The notes under the pieces are model-generated. The model made no database searches. It saw only the letters and a list, made by a program, of their open reading frames with translations, and was not told the origin of the DNA. A program made the translations under genes and the position numbers. A DNA stretch of 43,712 nt from Candidatus Abyssobacteria bacterium SURF_17 (GTDB lineage Bacteria; Abyssobacteria; SURF-5). The first letter of the stretch is position 1, and every line of letters begins with the position of its first letter. Location: positions 1 to 43,712 of the forward strand of contig QZKI01000028.1 of the NCBI GenBank assembly GCA_003598055.1. Direction: 5' to 3'. Shown here piece by piece: positions 7,551 through 16,061 of this stretch.

Positions 7551-9914
7551 ATGATCGGCAGACAGATCGGGAACTACAGAATCCTTAAAGAACTCGGCAA
7601 GGGAGGAATGGGCGTTGTCTATAAAGCCAACCAACTGACGCTCGGCCGAATGGTGGCGATGAAGGTGCTTCCCCAGCATCTCACGAGCGACTCCACGTTC
7701 ATCAAACGATTCGAGAACGAAGCGCGCGCGGTAGCCAAGCTCAATCACCCCAACATCGTACAGATATATGACATCGGACACGAGGGGGAAATCTACTACT
7801 ACACCATGGAGTTCATCGAGGGGCCGCCGCTCGATGAAATCATTTACAAGGAAGGGTTCCTGCCGCTCGATAAGGCGCTCAGCACGGTCTTCCAGGTCGC
7901 CAAGGCCCTGCAATATGCGCACAGTCAGGGAATAATACATCGTGACATAAAGCCAAGCAATGTCATGAAAGACAAGTCGGGGCAGGTGAAGGTAACCGAC
8001 TTCGGCCTGGCGCTGCAGGAGCGGGTCACGCGGCTCACGATGGAGGGAAGCATTGTCGGCACGCCGGAGTACATGTCTCCCGAGCAAGCCGTCGGACAAG
8101 TGGCCTCTGCGCGGAGCGACATCTACTCGCTCGGCGTCGTCCTGTATGAGCTCCTGACGGGCAAGGTCCCCTTCGAGGGCGAGTCCGCCTTAATGATTCT
8201 GAACAAGATACAGACTTCAGAGCCCGAGTGGCCGCGCTCAATCAATCCCGCCATTCCGCCCGAGGTGGAAGCAGTCATCCGCAAGATGATGGCCAAGAAT
8301 CCGCGGGACCGGTACGGAAGCTGCCAAGAGCTCATTCAGGACTTGAGACGACTCAAGGCCGGCCAGCCAATTACCCCGAAAACTGCTCGGTTCGGCTCTC
8401 TCGGCTCCCGAGTTCCGCTTGCGGCATTCGTGGTGCTGGGGACACTGCTGATTTTCGGCATGCTGTATTACCGTCGGGCATCGCCGTGGGTGCGTTCGGA
8501 AACGCCACCATCGGCGCCGCCGTCTTCTTGGGTGGAGATGCTTACGCAGGTGAATGATGAAGCCGCTTCGGTCGATGGGCGCCTGAAGGAAATCTGGCAG
8601 CAGTGCGAGGGTGATCAGGCGGATACGATCAACGCCGAGCTCGACCAGGCCGGGAACAGTCTCGAACAGCTCGGCGAGCGTCTGGAGAATCTGCGCTTGC
8701 AAGGTGAAGAGACCCACATGCCGAAGCCGTACGAAGCGCTTATCGGCCGGACACGCACTAACCTTTCCTCCCTCCAAGTGGAGGTTGCGCGCATTCGGCA
8801 AGAGTGTCGGCCGAGCGCACGGGAAAATCCGGTCGAGAAAATTCGTGCGAGCCTGAGCCTGATCGAGGAACAAAGCGCGCGCATCCGCAAGCAGTGTGAG
8901 GAGGAAGATACGGCAGCGCTTACGAGTACGCTCGCTGTCGTCTCTTCAGAGATTGATTCCGTCAAGAAGGAGTTGACGACCATCAAGACGCCGTCGAAGC
9001 GCGAGGAAATTCTCTCGCTCAAGGACGAACTTGCGCAAGTCAAGCAAAAGGCAGCCTCGCCGGAGGAGCAGTTGAAGAATCTGGAAGAGCATATGTGGCC
9101 CGACAAGCTCGTGCTCAAGAACGGAAACGCATTATTATGCGAGATCACCAACGAGTGGCTCGATAAAATCCGCATTCGCAAGGCTGGCGGACAGGGCGAG
9201 ATACAGGCGGATATTGCGCGCAGCGACATTGAGCTGACGGCTTACGCGACCGACGTCGAGAAACAAATTGCCAAAGCCCTTCGCCACGAAGTCCCGCGGG
9301 CACGGGATGGACTGAGAGAGATTCGGAACGAGCTGGCTTCACTTGAGCAAAAGCTGGCGAGCCCGCAGGGGGAGTCCGTGCGGATTCCTCTCGTTGAAAC
9401 CCTCTGGAAAGTCGAACAGGACTGCGCCAAAGGAGTGACCGTCACTTTCAAGGATAATATGATATCCATCACTTCCAGCGAGACAACCGGAATCTCAACC
9501 TGTACGACAACGGTATCAACCGTGAAACCCGTGGAAACCGCGGTCAGTTCACTCGAAATCCTTGCGCAGATACGGTACGCATCGGCCGGAGAAAATGAGC
9601 GTGCCTCGACGTCTCTGATAGTAAGTCTTTCCGACGGGAATGAAATCGAGTATCCCATCTTCGATTCGCGGGTTGCTCATCTTGAGGCCGAAGAAGTCCA
9701 GAACACCGGAGCGCGTGTTCGCATCCGCAGACCAGAGAACCTCATTGCTGCGAATACGGGCTGGCACGTTCTTCGATTGCCGGTCGGAGAGGATATTGCC
9801 AGAATTGAAGGAGACGGAAGTGTCGCGGCCATTCAGATGGTTCACAACCATGCGGGGCCTGTTGTGGAGGATTTCACCTCCCGCATGGGCGCACTTACGC
9901 TGAACACGCTCTGA
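7551..9914 (+). CDS. transmembrane Hanks-type serine/threonine protein kinase
   Basis: A 787-residue protein. Residues 9-270 form a complete kinase domain: glycine loop GKGGMG at 16-21, ATP lysine Lys38 (VAMK), catalytic HRDIKPSN with Asp132, magnesium-binding DFG with Asp150, and APE-like SPEQ. One membrane segment lies near 287-308. The remainder is external: coiled-coil repeats (about 330-510), a short module resembling the N-terminus of the preceding secreted protein, then a beta-rich C-terminus. All catalytic residues are present, so the kinase should be active. The external region has no PASTA or NHL repeats and is not a sensor type I know. It is in line with the signalling cluster and only 30 bases after the preceding gene. 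Confidence 0.92.
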   Translation: MIGRQIGNYRILKELGKGGMGVVYKANQLTLGRMVAMKVLPQHLTSDSTFIKRFENEARAVAKLNHPNIVQIYDIGHEGEIYYYTMEFIEGPPLDEIIYKEGFLPLDKALSTVFQVAKALQYAHSQGIIHRDIKPSNVMKDKSGQVKVTDFGLALQERVTRLTMEGSIVGTPEYMSPEQAVGQVASARSDIYSLGVVLYELLTGKVPFEGESALMILNKIQTSEPEWPRSINPAIPPEVEAVIRKMMAKNPRDRYGSCQELIQDLRRLKAGQPITPKTARFGSLGSRVPLAAFVVLGTLLIFGMLYYRRASPWVRSETPPSAPPSSWVEMLTQVNDEAASVDGRLKEIWQQCEGDQADTINAELDQAGNSLEQLGERLENLRLQGEETHMPKPYEALIGRTRTNLSSLQVEVARIRQECRPSARENPVEKIRASLSLIEEQSARIRKQCEEEDTAALTSTLAVVSSEIDSVKKELTTIKTPSKREEILSLKDELAQVKQKAASPEEQLKNLEEHMWPDKLVLKNGNALLCEITNEWLDKIRIRKAGGQGEIQADIARSDIELTAYATDVEKQIAKALRHEVPRARDGLREIRNELASLEQKLASPQGESVRIPLVETLWKVEQDCAKGVTVTFKDNMISITSSETTGISTCTTTVSTVKPVETAVSSLEILAQIRYASAGENERASTSLIVSLSDGNEIEYPIFDSRVAHLEAEEVQNTGARVRIRRPENLIAANTGWHVLRLPVGEDIARIEGDGSVAAIQMVHNHAGPVVEDFTSRMGALTLNTL

Positions 9915-9957
9915 GGCGTCATATGGGACGCCGATGAGCGATAAAGGGGAAAGTCGA

Positions 9958-10233
9958 ATGGAAACAGTGAACCCAATCCAGGAAGAGGAGAGGAAAATGC
10001 GACTGCTCAGGGTCATCGTAGACCTTACTGCGGCAGTGCTCGCGCAAGAAAGGCTCTCGATTGATGAGGCGCTGGACCTCGTCAACGGCACCAGGCGGAC
10101 AGTGCTCCGGCTCTTCCCGGGAAAAGAGGAGACGTACCATATCATTTATGGAAGGCGCTTTGAAAGAATCCTCAGAGACCGTTTCGGGCCACCCCGTCGC
10201 GGAGAGGAGCAGGCGCATCCTACGTCCGCCTAA
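9958..10233 (+). CDS. small helical cytoplasmic protein, unknown function
   Basis: A 91-residue charged, mostly helical protein. An ATG lies eight codons upstream at 9934, but 9958 has the ribosome binding site AGGGGA seven bases ahead and is preferred. No signal peptide, cysteine motif or recognised domain is visible. The central segment (LSIDEALDLVNGTRRTVLRL) is of the type seen in small helical adaptor or dimerisation proteins, but I cannot name it. It follows the Ser/Thr kinase by 43 bases and is probably in the same transcript. Confidence 0.65.
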   Translation: METVNPIQEEERKMRLLRVIVDLTAAVLAQERLSIDEALDLVNGTRRTVLRLFPGKEETYHIIYGRRFERILRDRFGPPRRGEEQAHPTSA

Positions 10234-10315
10234 GACGGGAAGCGGGTCTCATAATTGATTTATCCGCCATGAAAGGGTAGAATACCCCAACGCACCAGTG
10301 GCGAGGTAGACTGCG

Positions 10316-10480
10316 GTGGGCCGGATAAAGGCGAAAAGGAAGCTGAGAACGTTTGTCTTCTATGTGTGTGTGGTACTTGTCCTGCTCATGGTGATGATGT
10401 ACTGGAAGCATATTTGGCTGACTGCGGTGGGCGTGGCTAACACATTAATTGAAACATACGACGCGCTCGCAGGCCGATAG
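10316..10480 (+). CDS. 54-residue single-pass membrane protein
   Basis: A GTG-initiated frame of 54 codons with GAGGT at 10302-10306, eight bases ahead of the start. The product has a very basic N-terminus (GRIKAKRKLR), one hydrophobic helix at about 13-29 (FVFYVCVVLVLLMVMMY) and a short polar tail. The positive-inside rule predicts a cytoplasmic N-terminus. It is 82 bases after the helical protein and 20 bases before the next membrane-anchored gene, all in one direction. Function is unknown. Small single-pass proteins of this kind often modulate kinases or transporters, which would suit the neighbourhood. Confidence 0.6.
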   Translation: MGRIKAKRKLRTFVFYVCVVLVLLMVMMYWKHIWLTAVGVANTLIETYDALAGR

Positions 10481-10500
10481 ACGAAAGCAGAGAGAGGCAC

Positions 10501-11178
10501 ATGCCGGGCGATTTCTTGCTCATCGTTCTCTTCGTATTCATCTTGAGCGCCCTCATCCTCATGTTTGTATCCCGCACACCACAGCCGGAGGAACCGGCGC
10601 TGTCAACGAATGAAGACGACCTCATCGAGAAGCACGAGCGGCACCGAGGGTTCGATAATCTCGATGAACTGGTGGAAGCAATAAGCCATGACAAGGAATT
10701 GCTCGCACCTGCTTCACCGCCCGAAGTTCCGCGCATTCCTCTGCGAAATGCAAAGCTTGGCGGCGGCGCCACGGATGAGATGCGCTCAAAGACCTGCGGA
10801 GTAATTGCTCTACGAACCAATGAGAACCCGAATGAGCAGAGGAGATATAACCGCCGCTTGAGTGATAGACGAAGGTCTGAAGCCGCTGTCGACGAGGAGC
10901 GCAGGATCGTACAACGGCGCGTCTGGTTGAGGCGAAAGGAAGACTTCGTCGGAAAGACTCTGTTGACCGTCTCCGACGCCGCCGATACGCTCGGTGTGCC
11001 CGTCGAGCGGATTTACAAATGGCTGGACGAGAGCGATATTCCCTTTTACCAGCTTACCGAAGGCAAGCGAAAAGCCATCCGCTTCGAAATCAACGAGTTG
11101 CTTCAGTGGTTTAGCACGTTCTCATCCGGCACTTTGCCAACCACCGACCCTCACGGACACGATAAGAAAGGATTGTGA
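10501..11178 (+). CDS. membrane-anchored helix-turn-helix (excisionase/MerR-like) protein
   Basis: A 225-residue protein with a hydrophobic N-terminal helix at about 5-23 (FLLIVLFVFILSALILMFV), a long polar linker with a strikingly Arg-rich part (RRYNRRLSDRRR near 115-126), and a C-terminal winged-helix segment at about 154-205. That segment (LTVSDAADTLGVPVERIYKWL... YQLTEGKRKAIRF) matches the excisionase-like HTH_17 pattern. The combination suggests a DNA-binding protein tethered to the inner membrane, or that the fold is used for protein contact. The GTGA at its end overlaps a possible start of the next gene. Seen: helix, Arg-rich linker and HTH-like motif. Inferred: membrane-linked transcription control. 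Confidence 0.7.
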   Translation: MPGDFLLIVLFVFILSALILMFVSRTPQPEEPALSTNEDDLIEKHERHRGFDNLDELVEAISHDKELLAPASPPEVPRIPLRNAKLGGGATDEMRSKTCGVIALRTNENPNEQRRYNRRLSDRRRSEAAVDEERRIVQRRVWLRRKEDFVGKTLLTVSDAADTLGVPVERIYKWLDESDIPFYQLTEGKRKAIRFEINELLQWFSTFSSGTLPTTDPHGHDKKGL

Positions 11179-11180
11179 CG

Positions 11181-11507
11181 ATGGCTTTCACCGGCCCGCT
11201 TCCACGTCTTGCAGTTGCGTTTGCCGTCGTGGTCATTGCACTCGCGGTCAGCGCGCACACGTGTCTCGCAGGAGCGCCACAGCCGGCCGACAGCGAGCCG
11301 TTTGCTCCGACCGACCACCTCATCGGAGACACGCTCGCACGAGGGATAGACTGTCTGCTGAATCCCGCGCATCTTGGGCTGAGCAGGTTGTACTTCTGGA
11401 TGGCCGAACCTTCGATGCCCGAACATGTGACGACGATACAAATGATGGAGGCCACCCCGGAGCCGCGAGAGCCCGTCGACCAGCAAACCGGTTTCGACTC
11501 ACCGTAA
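11181..11507 (+). CDS. small secreted protein, unknown function
   Basis: A 108-residue protein with a clear signal peptide: a hydrophobic core at about 9-25 and a plausible cleavage after HTCLAGA near residue 32. The mature part is polar and unrecognised. ATG 11181 is preferred to the GTG at 11175 because AAAGGA lies eight bases ahead. An alternative reading of the cysteine in SAHTCLAGA is a lipobox-like site, though the residues before Cys are poor for one. The last nine bases overlap the end of the convergent cobQ gene. Confidence 0.6.
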   Translation: MAFTGPLPRLAVAFAVVVIALAVSAHTCLAGAPQPADSEPFAPTDHLIGDTLARGIDCLLNPAHLGLSRLYFWMAEPSMPEHVTTIQMMEATPEPREPVDQQTGFDSP

Positions 11508-13007
11508 CAGGCGATAAACGCCTTGAATATCCAAACTCTTCCGGAAGACTTCCGCTAGTTTGTCATACTCCGCATCGGTATCATACCGATTCATAACCTT
11601 TTCGAGCGGCCTCAACCCTTTTCTCGCACGGATGGAATCAATGAAGTGCCGGCGGAAGCGGTCATCGTCGAAGACTCCATGCAGATACGTCCCCCAAACA
11701 TTTCCTTCGGGATTCGCGGCGCCGTCGTGTTGCGACCACGTGTCCGGGGAGTGTCTCCCCGTGACCCGGAAAACCGGTTGAGCATCTGTTCCCAGGTCTG
11801 TAACGCCCATATGTATTTCATACCCGCGGACTCCCAATCCGGACGATATATGCACAGCGTCGGCCTGGCAGAGTTTCTTATCCGACATGAACGTTGTTTG
11901 GACATCGAGCAGTCCCATCCCGGCCGTCTCGGTGGCTGGTGACTCGATCGCATACGGGTCGCATATCTTTTTCCCCAACATCTGATAGCCGCCGCATATC
12001 CCGATGACCATGGCGCGTCCGGCGGAAGCAAGAGAGGCAATTTCCGTTTCGATTCCCCTGCGTCTCAAGTATGCGAGGTCGTCCACCGTACTCTTGCTCC
12101 CGGGGAGGATGACCACATCAGTCTCCCCCACTGGTTGATCGGGACGCAAGTATCTAAGGTTTACGTCGGGCTCGCCCTCAAAGGGGTCGAAATCCGTGAA
12201 GTTGGACACGTGCGGCATGAATGCCACCGTGACCTCAATCGCATCATCCCGATTCTTGGCCCTCAGCGCGGCTTTGCTCGCGAGCGAGTCTTCCTCGGGA
12301 ATGCTGATATCCATGTAATACGGGATCACACCAAAGACGGGGAGCCCTGTCCTCTTTTCCAGAAAATCTATCGCCGGCTGAAGGATGGAACGGCTGCCGC
12401 GAAATTTGTTGATGATGAAACCCCGAATCCTCCGCCGCTCATGAGGCTCAAGAAGCTCAAGAGTGCCGACGAAACTTGCAAAAACACCGCCCCTGTCAAT
12501 GTCGCCCACCAATATTACGGGGGCATCAACCATCTCCGCAATCGCCATGTTGACGATGTCGCCGTCGCGGAGGTTGATCTCAGCGGGGCTGCCAGCGCCC
12601 TCGATCACTACAATATCGTGCGCCTCCGAGAGAGTCTTGTAGGCCAGCAACACGACATCTGACACCCTGGACTTGTACGACAAGAATCCGTCGGCGGGCA
12701 GATTGAACGCAGGCTTGCCCATCACGACGACCTGCGCCATGCAATCGCTTGAAGGTTTTATCAGAACGGGATTCATGTTCACATCGGGCGAGAGCTTGCA
12801 TGCCTGCGCTTGCACCGCCTGCGCCCGCCCCATCTCGTTTCCCTCCCGCGTAACGAATGAATTCAGCGCCATATTCTGCGATTTGAATGGGGCAACCCGA
12901 TGACCGTCCTGCAGGAAGACCCGGCAGAGACCAGCCACAACAATGCTCTTGCCGACATTCGAGCCGGTACCCTGTATCATGAGTGGTTTTGCGCGATGCA
13001 AGGTCAT
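11499..13007 (-). CDS. cobQ: cobyric acid synthase (CobQ/CbiP)
   Basis: A 502-residue ATP- and glutamine-dependent amidase that converts adenosylcobyrinate a,c-diamide to cobyric acid during cobalamin synthesis. The N-terminal dethiobiotin-synthetase-like domain shows the P-loop GTGSNVGKS at 13-21. The C-terminal class I glutaminase-like domain has the nucleophile Cys338 in ICGGYQML and the late histidine in YLHGVF. The frame is open to ATG 13034, but ATG 13007 has GGAGG just upstream and gives the family's usual N-terminus. No other cobalamin gene lies nearby. A B12 pathway would suit the B12-linked propionate chemistry hinted at by the VOC protein far downstream, but that link is speculative. 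Confidence 0.95.
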   Translation of the reverse strand: MTLHRAKPLMIQGTGSNVGKSIVVAGLCRVFLQDGHRVAPFKSQNMALNSFVTREGNEMGRAQAVQAQACKLSPDVNMNPVLIKPSSDCMAQVVVMGKPAFNLPADGFLSYKSRVSDVVLLAYKTLSEAHDIVVIEGAGSPAEINLRDGDIVNMAIAEMVDAPVILVGDIDRGGVFASFVGTLELLEPHERRRIRGFIINKFRGSRSILQPAIDFLEKRTGLPVFGVIPYYMDISIPEEDSLASKAALRAKNRDDAIEVTVAFMPHVSNFTDFDPFEGEPDVNLRYLRPDQPVGETDVVILPGSKSTVDDLAYLRRRGIETEIASLASAGRAMVIGICGGYQMLGKKICDPYAIESPATETAGMGLLDVQTTFMSDKKLCQADAVHISSGLGVRGYEIHMGVTDLGTDAQPVFRVTGRHSPDTWSQHDGAANPEGNVWGTYLHGVFDDDRFRRHFIDSIRARKGLRPLEKVMNRYDTDAEYDKLAEVFRKSLDIQGVYRLLR

Positions 13008-13172
13008 GAATCCTCCGATTGACCCGATTCGCATCTCCCGTCGTGAAGCTGAAAGGATTATAATGGGACGAGCCTCTTAAAATCAAGCGATTATTCAACT
13101 CACGTAATTCACTGATAAACAATGTGTTATCGACCTCGATGGCGCGTTGGTAGGAAATTTTTTCCAAATCAT

Positions 13173-13211
13173 CTTGACAACATGTTTTTGGCTATGATAA
13201 CATTATGTTGT
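13173..13211 (+). promoter_or_regulatory. promoter with flanking inverted repeat upstream of the TPR-flgN-kinase operon
   Basis: A perfect -35 box TTGACA (13173-13178) and an extended -10 (TGA-TAACAT, -10 at 13197-13202) are separated by 18 bases. A perfect 7-base inverted repeat, ACAACAT at 13176-13182 and ATGTTGT at 13205-13211, overlaps the -35 box on one side and the expected start point on the other. This is where a dimeric or looped repressor could sit. Translation begins about 120 bases downstream. Confidence 0.45.
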
Positions 13212-13329
13212 GTAATGACTTGACACGCATACCACAAATTGTGGGAGAGTTCCTATCCGCGTGCGCAGAAGCCTTTCACAGCATGTCTGGCGCGCGGGGA
13301 ACATTCCGCTCATTGTCTGAGGGGAACCA

Positions 13330-15564
13330 GTGGACATATCCACTGACGAAAAATCATCCTCTTCCTCTAAGCAACCATTAGGACAACCAGTCACGGATGG
13401 GCTGGATGCACCTGCTTCCGCCGAGCTTTCTGCTTTCACGTCCACAGTAGTCGCCGTCCGCGATATTATTCTCGATTCCGTCGGGTGGTTTTTCGGAGGA
13501 AGAGTTGGCATTTCCATAGGCGCGGGTGTGTTTGCGGCATTCATCGTGACGCTTGGCTTTGTTTTTTTTGACCTGCAACATCAGGAGCGAATGCTGAGGG
13601 ATAAGTACCCGAACGCCGTGAACGCAGAAGAACGCCACATGCTTTATGCGGGCGATCTCGTGGCGCGAGGCGAATATGGAGAGGCAGAACCGATACTTCG
13701 CAGGTTGGTGAAGCAGCAACCGCAAGGCGCACAGATTCATGCCACCGCTCTGTTCCTTTTCGGGAAATGTCTCGAGGCAACGGCCACTACCCCCGCCGAG
13801 TCAGCCGCGGCGAGGGAGTTCTCCGAGCAGTTCCTGGCTCAGTATCCCGCCGATGAGCGCATTCCATCCGTGCGTTTGAGGCTGGCTGAAAGTCTTACCA
13901 AAGAAGGACTGTATGCCGATTCGAACGCCGAATACGGTGAACTCCTGAGAGTTCTCCCCGACGCAGAGAAGACAGACGCAATCGAATTCCGGATCGCACG
14001 GAATCACTATCGAGAAGGCAATCGCGCGCGCGCGATAGCGTTGCTCGAATACCTCAGGCACAAATCATTGAATCCCCCGCTCGTTCGAGACTCCACCCTT
14101 TTGCTCGGGCGGACGCTCACCGAAGCCGGAAAGCGTGACGATGCCGAGAGGATCTTGCTGGACTTCGTCAAGCAGACTCGCGGGACCCATCATGCCGCCG
14201 CCGCACTCCATATGCTTGCCCAGAATGCTCTGGCTGATGGCTCATTCGATGAGGCGGTGAACTATTGTATGCAATGGCTTGAGGAATCTCCCTCAGCCAG
14301 CCGGCAAGTCGACGTTCTCCTGATACTGGGACGGGCACAGCTTGCGTCGCACTCTCCGACATCTGCTGAGAGAGTTGCTTCTGAGATAGTAACCTTGTCT
14401 CCCGAAGCGTCGAAATTGGCCGAGGCGCTTGTGCTCAAGGGCAAAGCGCTGGAAGCATTGGGCAAGGCCGAAGAAGCGGAAAACGCATACCTTGCGGCCG
14501 TTACCAATACTCCCAATGCTTCACGCGCCTACGAGCAGTTGGCGCAATTGTATGCCTCGGGAGGAGACCTGCCTACCGCCATTTCACATATGAAAAGAGC
14601 TTGTGCAGCGGCTCCGTCTGACGATTCTCTCTTCCTGAAACTTGCAAAATTGTATCAACTCAATGCCGAAGATGTAAACGCTATCAAGATTCTTGAACAG
14701 TTCACGAGAGAGCGCCAGCTCAGCCCTCATATCGGCGAAGCATTCCTGATGCTGGCCGACGTCCAATGCATGCGTGGCCGTCCACAAGATGCCTACCGAA
14801 CCATCGAGCGTCTCCTGGCCACCGGAACGACGACAGTCAGGCAGTGCGTTATCCACGAAAGACGGGGAGACATCCTCGCTCAGCTTGGCTTGTACGACGA
14901 GGCCCTTGATGCGTATGAGCTTGCGGCTGAACAAGATGACCGGACAGCCGGCGCCGTTATCAAGCTCGCCGGCACACACCTCTCCAACGGGAAACCGCAA
15001 CGATGCCTCGATACGCTGCAATCCATTGATGTCACCGCGCTATCTCCAGAAGAATCATTTGATAGTGCAGTGACCCGAGGGCGCGCCTTCCTAATGCTGA
15101 AAATGCACAGGGATGCGCGTCGCGCATTCGAGGGAGCAATCGCACTTCCAACAACGAGGGAAAAAATTTCCGCATTGGCACTGTTATTGCAAACTCATCT
15201 TACCGTGCGCGAGGAGGGAGCTGCTTCGAAAGCATTCGCGTCAGCGCGGAAGCTCATCGAGACCAGCCAGGCCGAAGTTCCGCGGGAAGCCCGTCGGATA
15301 TTCCTTGATTGGGCTCAGTATCTTTATGGCTCGGGGAAATATGCGGACGCGGCAAAGGTGTATTCTAGCCTGAAAGGGCCTGCCTTCCCGCCGGCCGACG
15401 TAGCTTGGGCCGTCTATCAGGAGGGAAACTGCTACTATCATTTGGCCGATTACACCAGAGCGCGGGCAGCTTATTCTCGGGTGACCTCTGAGTTCTCGGG
15501 CTCAGAATGGGTCGTGTATGCCAGACAAAAGCAGGATTTGATGAATGCCATTGCGGGAACCTAG
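13330..15564 (+). CDS. membrane-anchored tetratricopeptide repeat protein
   Basis: A 744-residue protein from GTG 13330, with GAGGGG five bases ahead. A cytoplasmic N-terminus of about 55 residues leads into one membrane helix (about 58-79, GISIGAGVFAAFIVTLGFVFF). The rest is a long array of helical hairpins with typical TPR spacing and residues (for example the segment ending EALGKAEEAENAYLAAV and the segment GNCYYHLADYTRARAAY). It resembles scaffold TPR proteins facing the periplasm. The next gene, a FlgN-like chaperone, begins 32 bases later, so it is the first gene of an operon with flagellar regulators. The binding partner is unknown. Confidence 0.85.
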   Translation: MDISTDEKSSSSSKQPLGQPVTDGLDAPASAELSAFTSTVVAVRDIILDSVGWFFGGRVGISIGAGVFAAFIVTLGFVFFDLQHQERMLRDKYPNAVNAEERHMLYAGDLVARGEYGEAEPILRRLVKQQPQGAQIHATALFLFGKCLEATATTPAESAAAREFSEQFLAQYPADERIPSVRLRLAESLTKEGLYADSNAEYGELLRVLPDAEKTDAIEFRIARNHYREGNRARAIALLEYLRHKSLNPPLVRDSTLLLGRTLTEAGKRDDAERILLDFVKQTRGTHHAAAALHMLAQNALADGSFDEAVNYCMQWLEESPSASRQVDVLLILGRAQLASHSPTSAERVASEIVTLSPEASKLAEALVLKGKALEALGKAEEAENAYLAAVTNTPNASRAYEQLAQLYASGGDLPTAISHMKRACAAAPSDDSLFLKLAKLYQLNAEDVNAIKILEQFTRERQLSPHIGEAFLMLADVQCMRGRPQDAYRTIERLLATGTTTVRQCVIHERRGDILAQLGLYDEALDAYELAAEQDDRTAGAVIKLAGTHLSNGKPQRCLDTLQSIDVTALSPEESFDSAVTRGRAFLMLKMHRDARRAFEGAIALPTTREKISALALLLQTHLTVREEGAASKAFASARKLIETSQAEVPREARRIFLDWAQYLYGSGKYADAAKVYSSLKGPAFPPADVAWAVYQEGNCYYHLADYTRARAAYSRVTSEFSGSEWVVYARQKQDLMNAIAGT

Positions 15565-15596
15565 AACTGCTGTAGCTCGTCGGCATGGAGGACAGC

Positions 15597-16061
15597 GTGG
15601 GATTACCGGAATCAGTCGAAGAAAGAGTTGCCGAGTTTTGGCACAAGTTGGGTGCACAGGCTGAGCTGTATCGCACATTGCTTGGACTGACGAAGAGACA
15701 GGCCCTTCAGATTGCCGAAGAGAATCTCGACGGTTTCATGCTTCTTCTTGAGGAAAAAAAGAAAGTCATCAAGGAGATCGGCGACATCGAGCAGGCAACC
15801 ATCCCGCTGCGCGAGTACTGGGAAAGTCATAAGGAAGACATCAGCGACGGGACTCGCGTGAAATTGCGGTCGGTTGTCGATGAGATACGGGCGACTCTCG
15901 AAGAACTCCTCGCCCTTGAGGCCAGGAGCCAGCGAGAGCTGGGGCTTGCCAAAGAAGTTTTGGCGGAAGAAATGAGGCAGGTGGGTGCCGGCCGGCAGGC
16001 GATGCGGTCATACAATCGTGGCGCTGACCAGAAGCCACGCTTCATGGATGAGACGGGATGA
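15597..16061 (+). CDS. flgN: FlgN-like flagellar export chaperone
   Basis: A 154-residue all-helical protein with the length, charge pattern and heptads of FlgN, the chaperone that holds hook-associated proteins FlgK and FlgL before export. The ATG at 15585 contains the ribosome binding site (GGAGG 15587-15591) of a GTG at 15597, so the latter start is chosen. The stop overlaps the next kinase gene (ATGA). FlgN-family proteins are recognised mainly by shape and context, so the assignment rests partly on the flagellar setting; the family match should be confirmed. Confidence 0.6.
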   Translation: MGLPESVEERVAEFWHKLGAQAELYRTLLGLTKRQALQIAEENLDGFMLLLEEKKKVIKEIGDIEQATIPLREYWESHKEDISDGTRVKLRSVVDEIRATLEELLALEARSQRELGLAKEVLAEEMRQVGAGRQAMRSYNRGADQKPRFMDETG

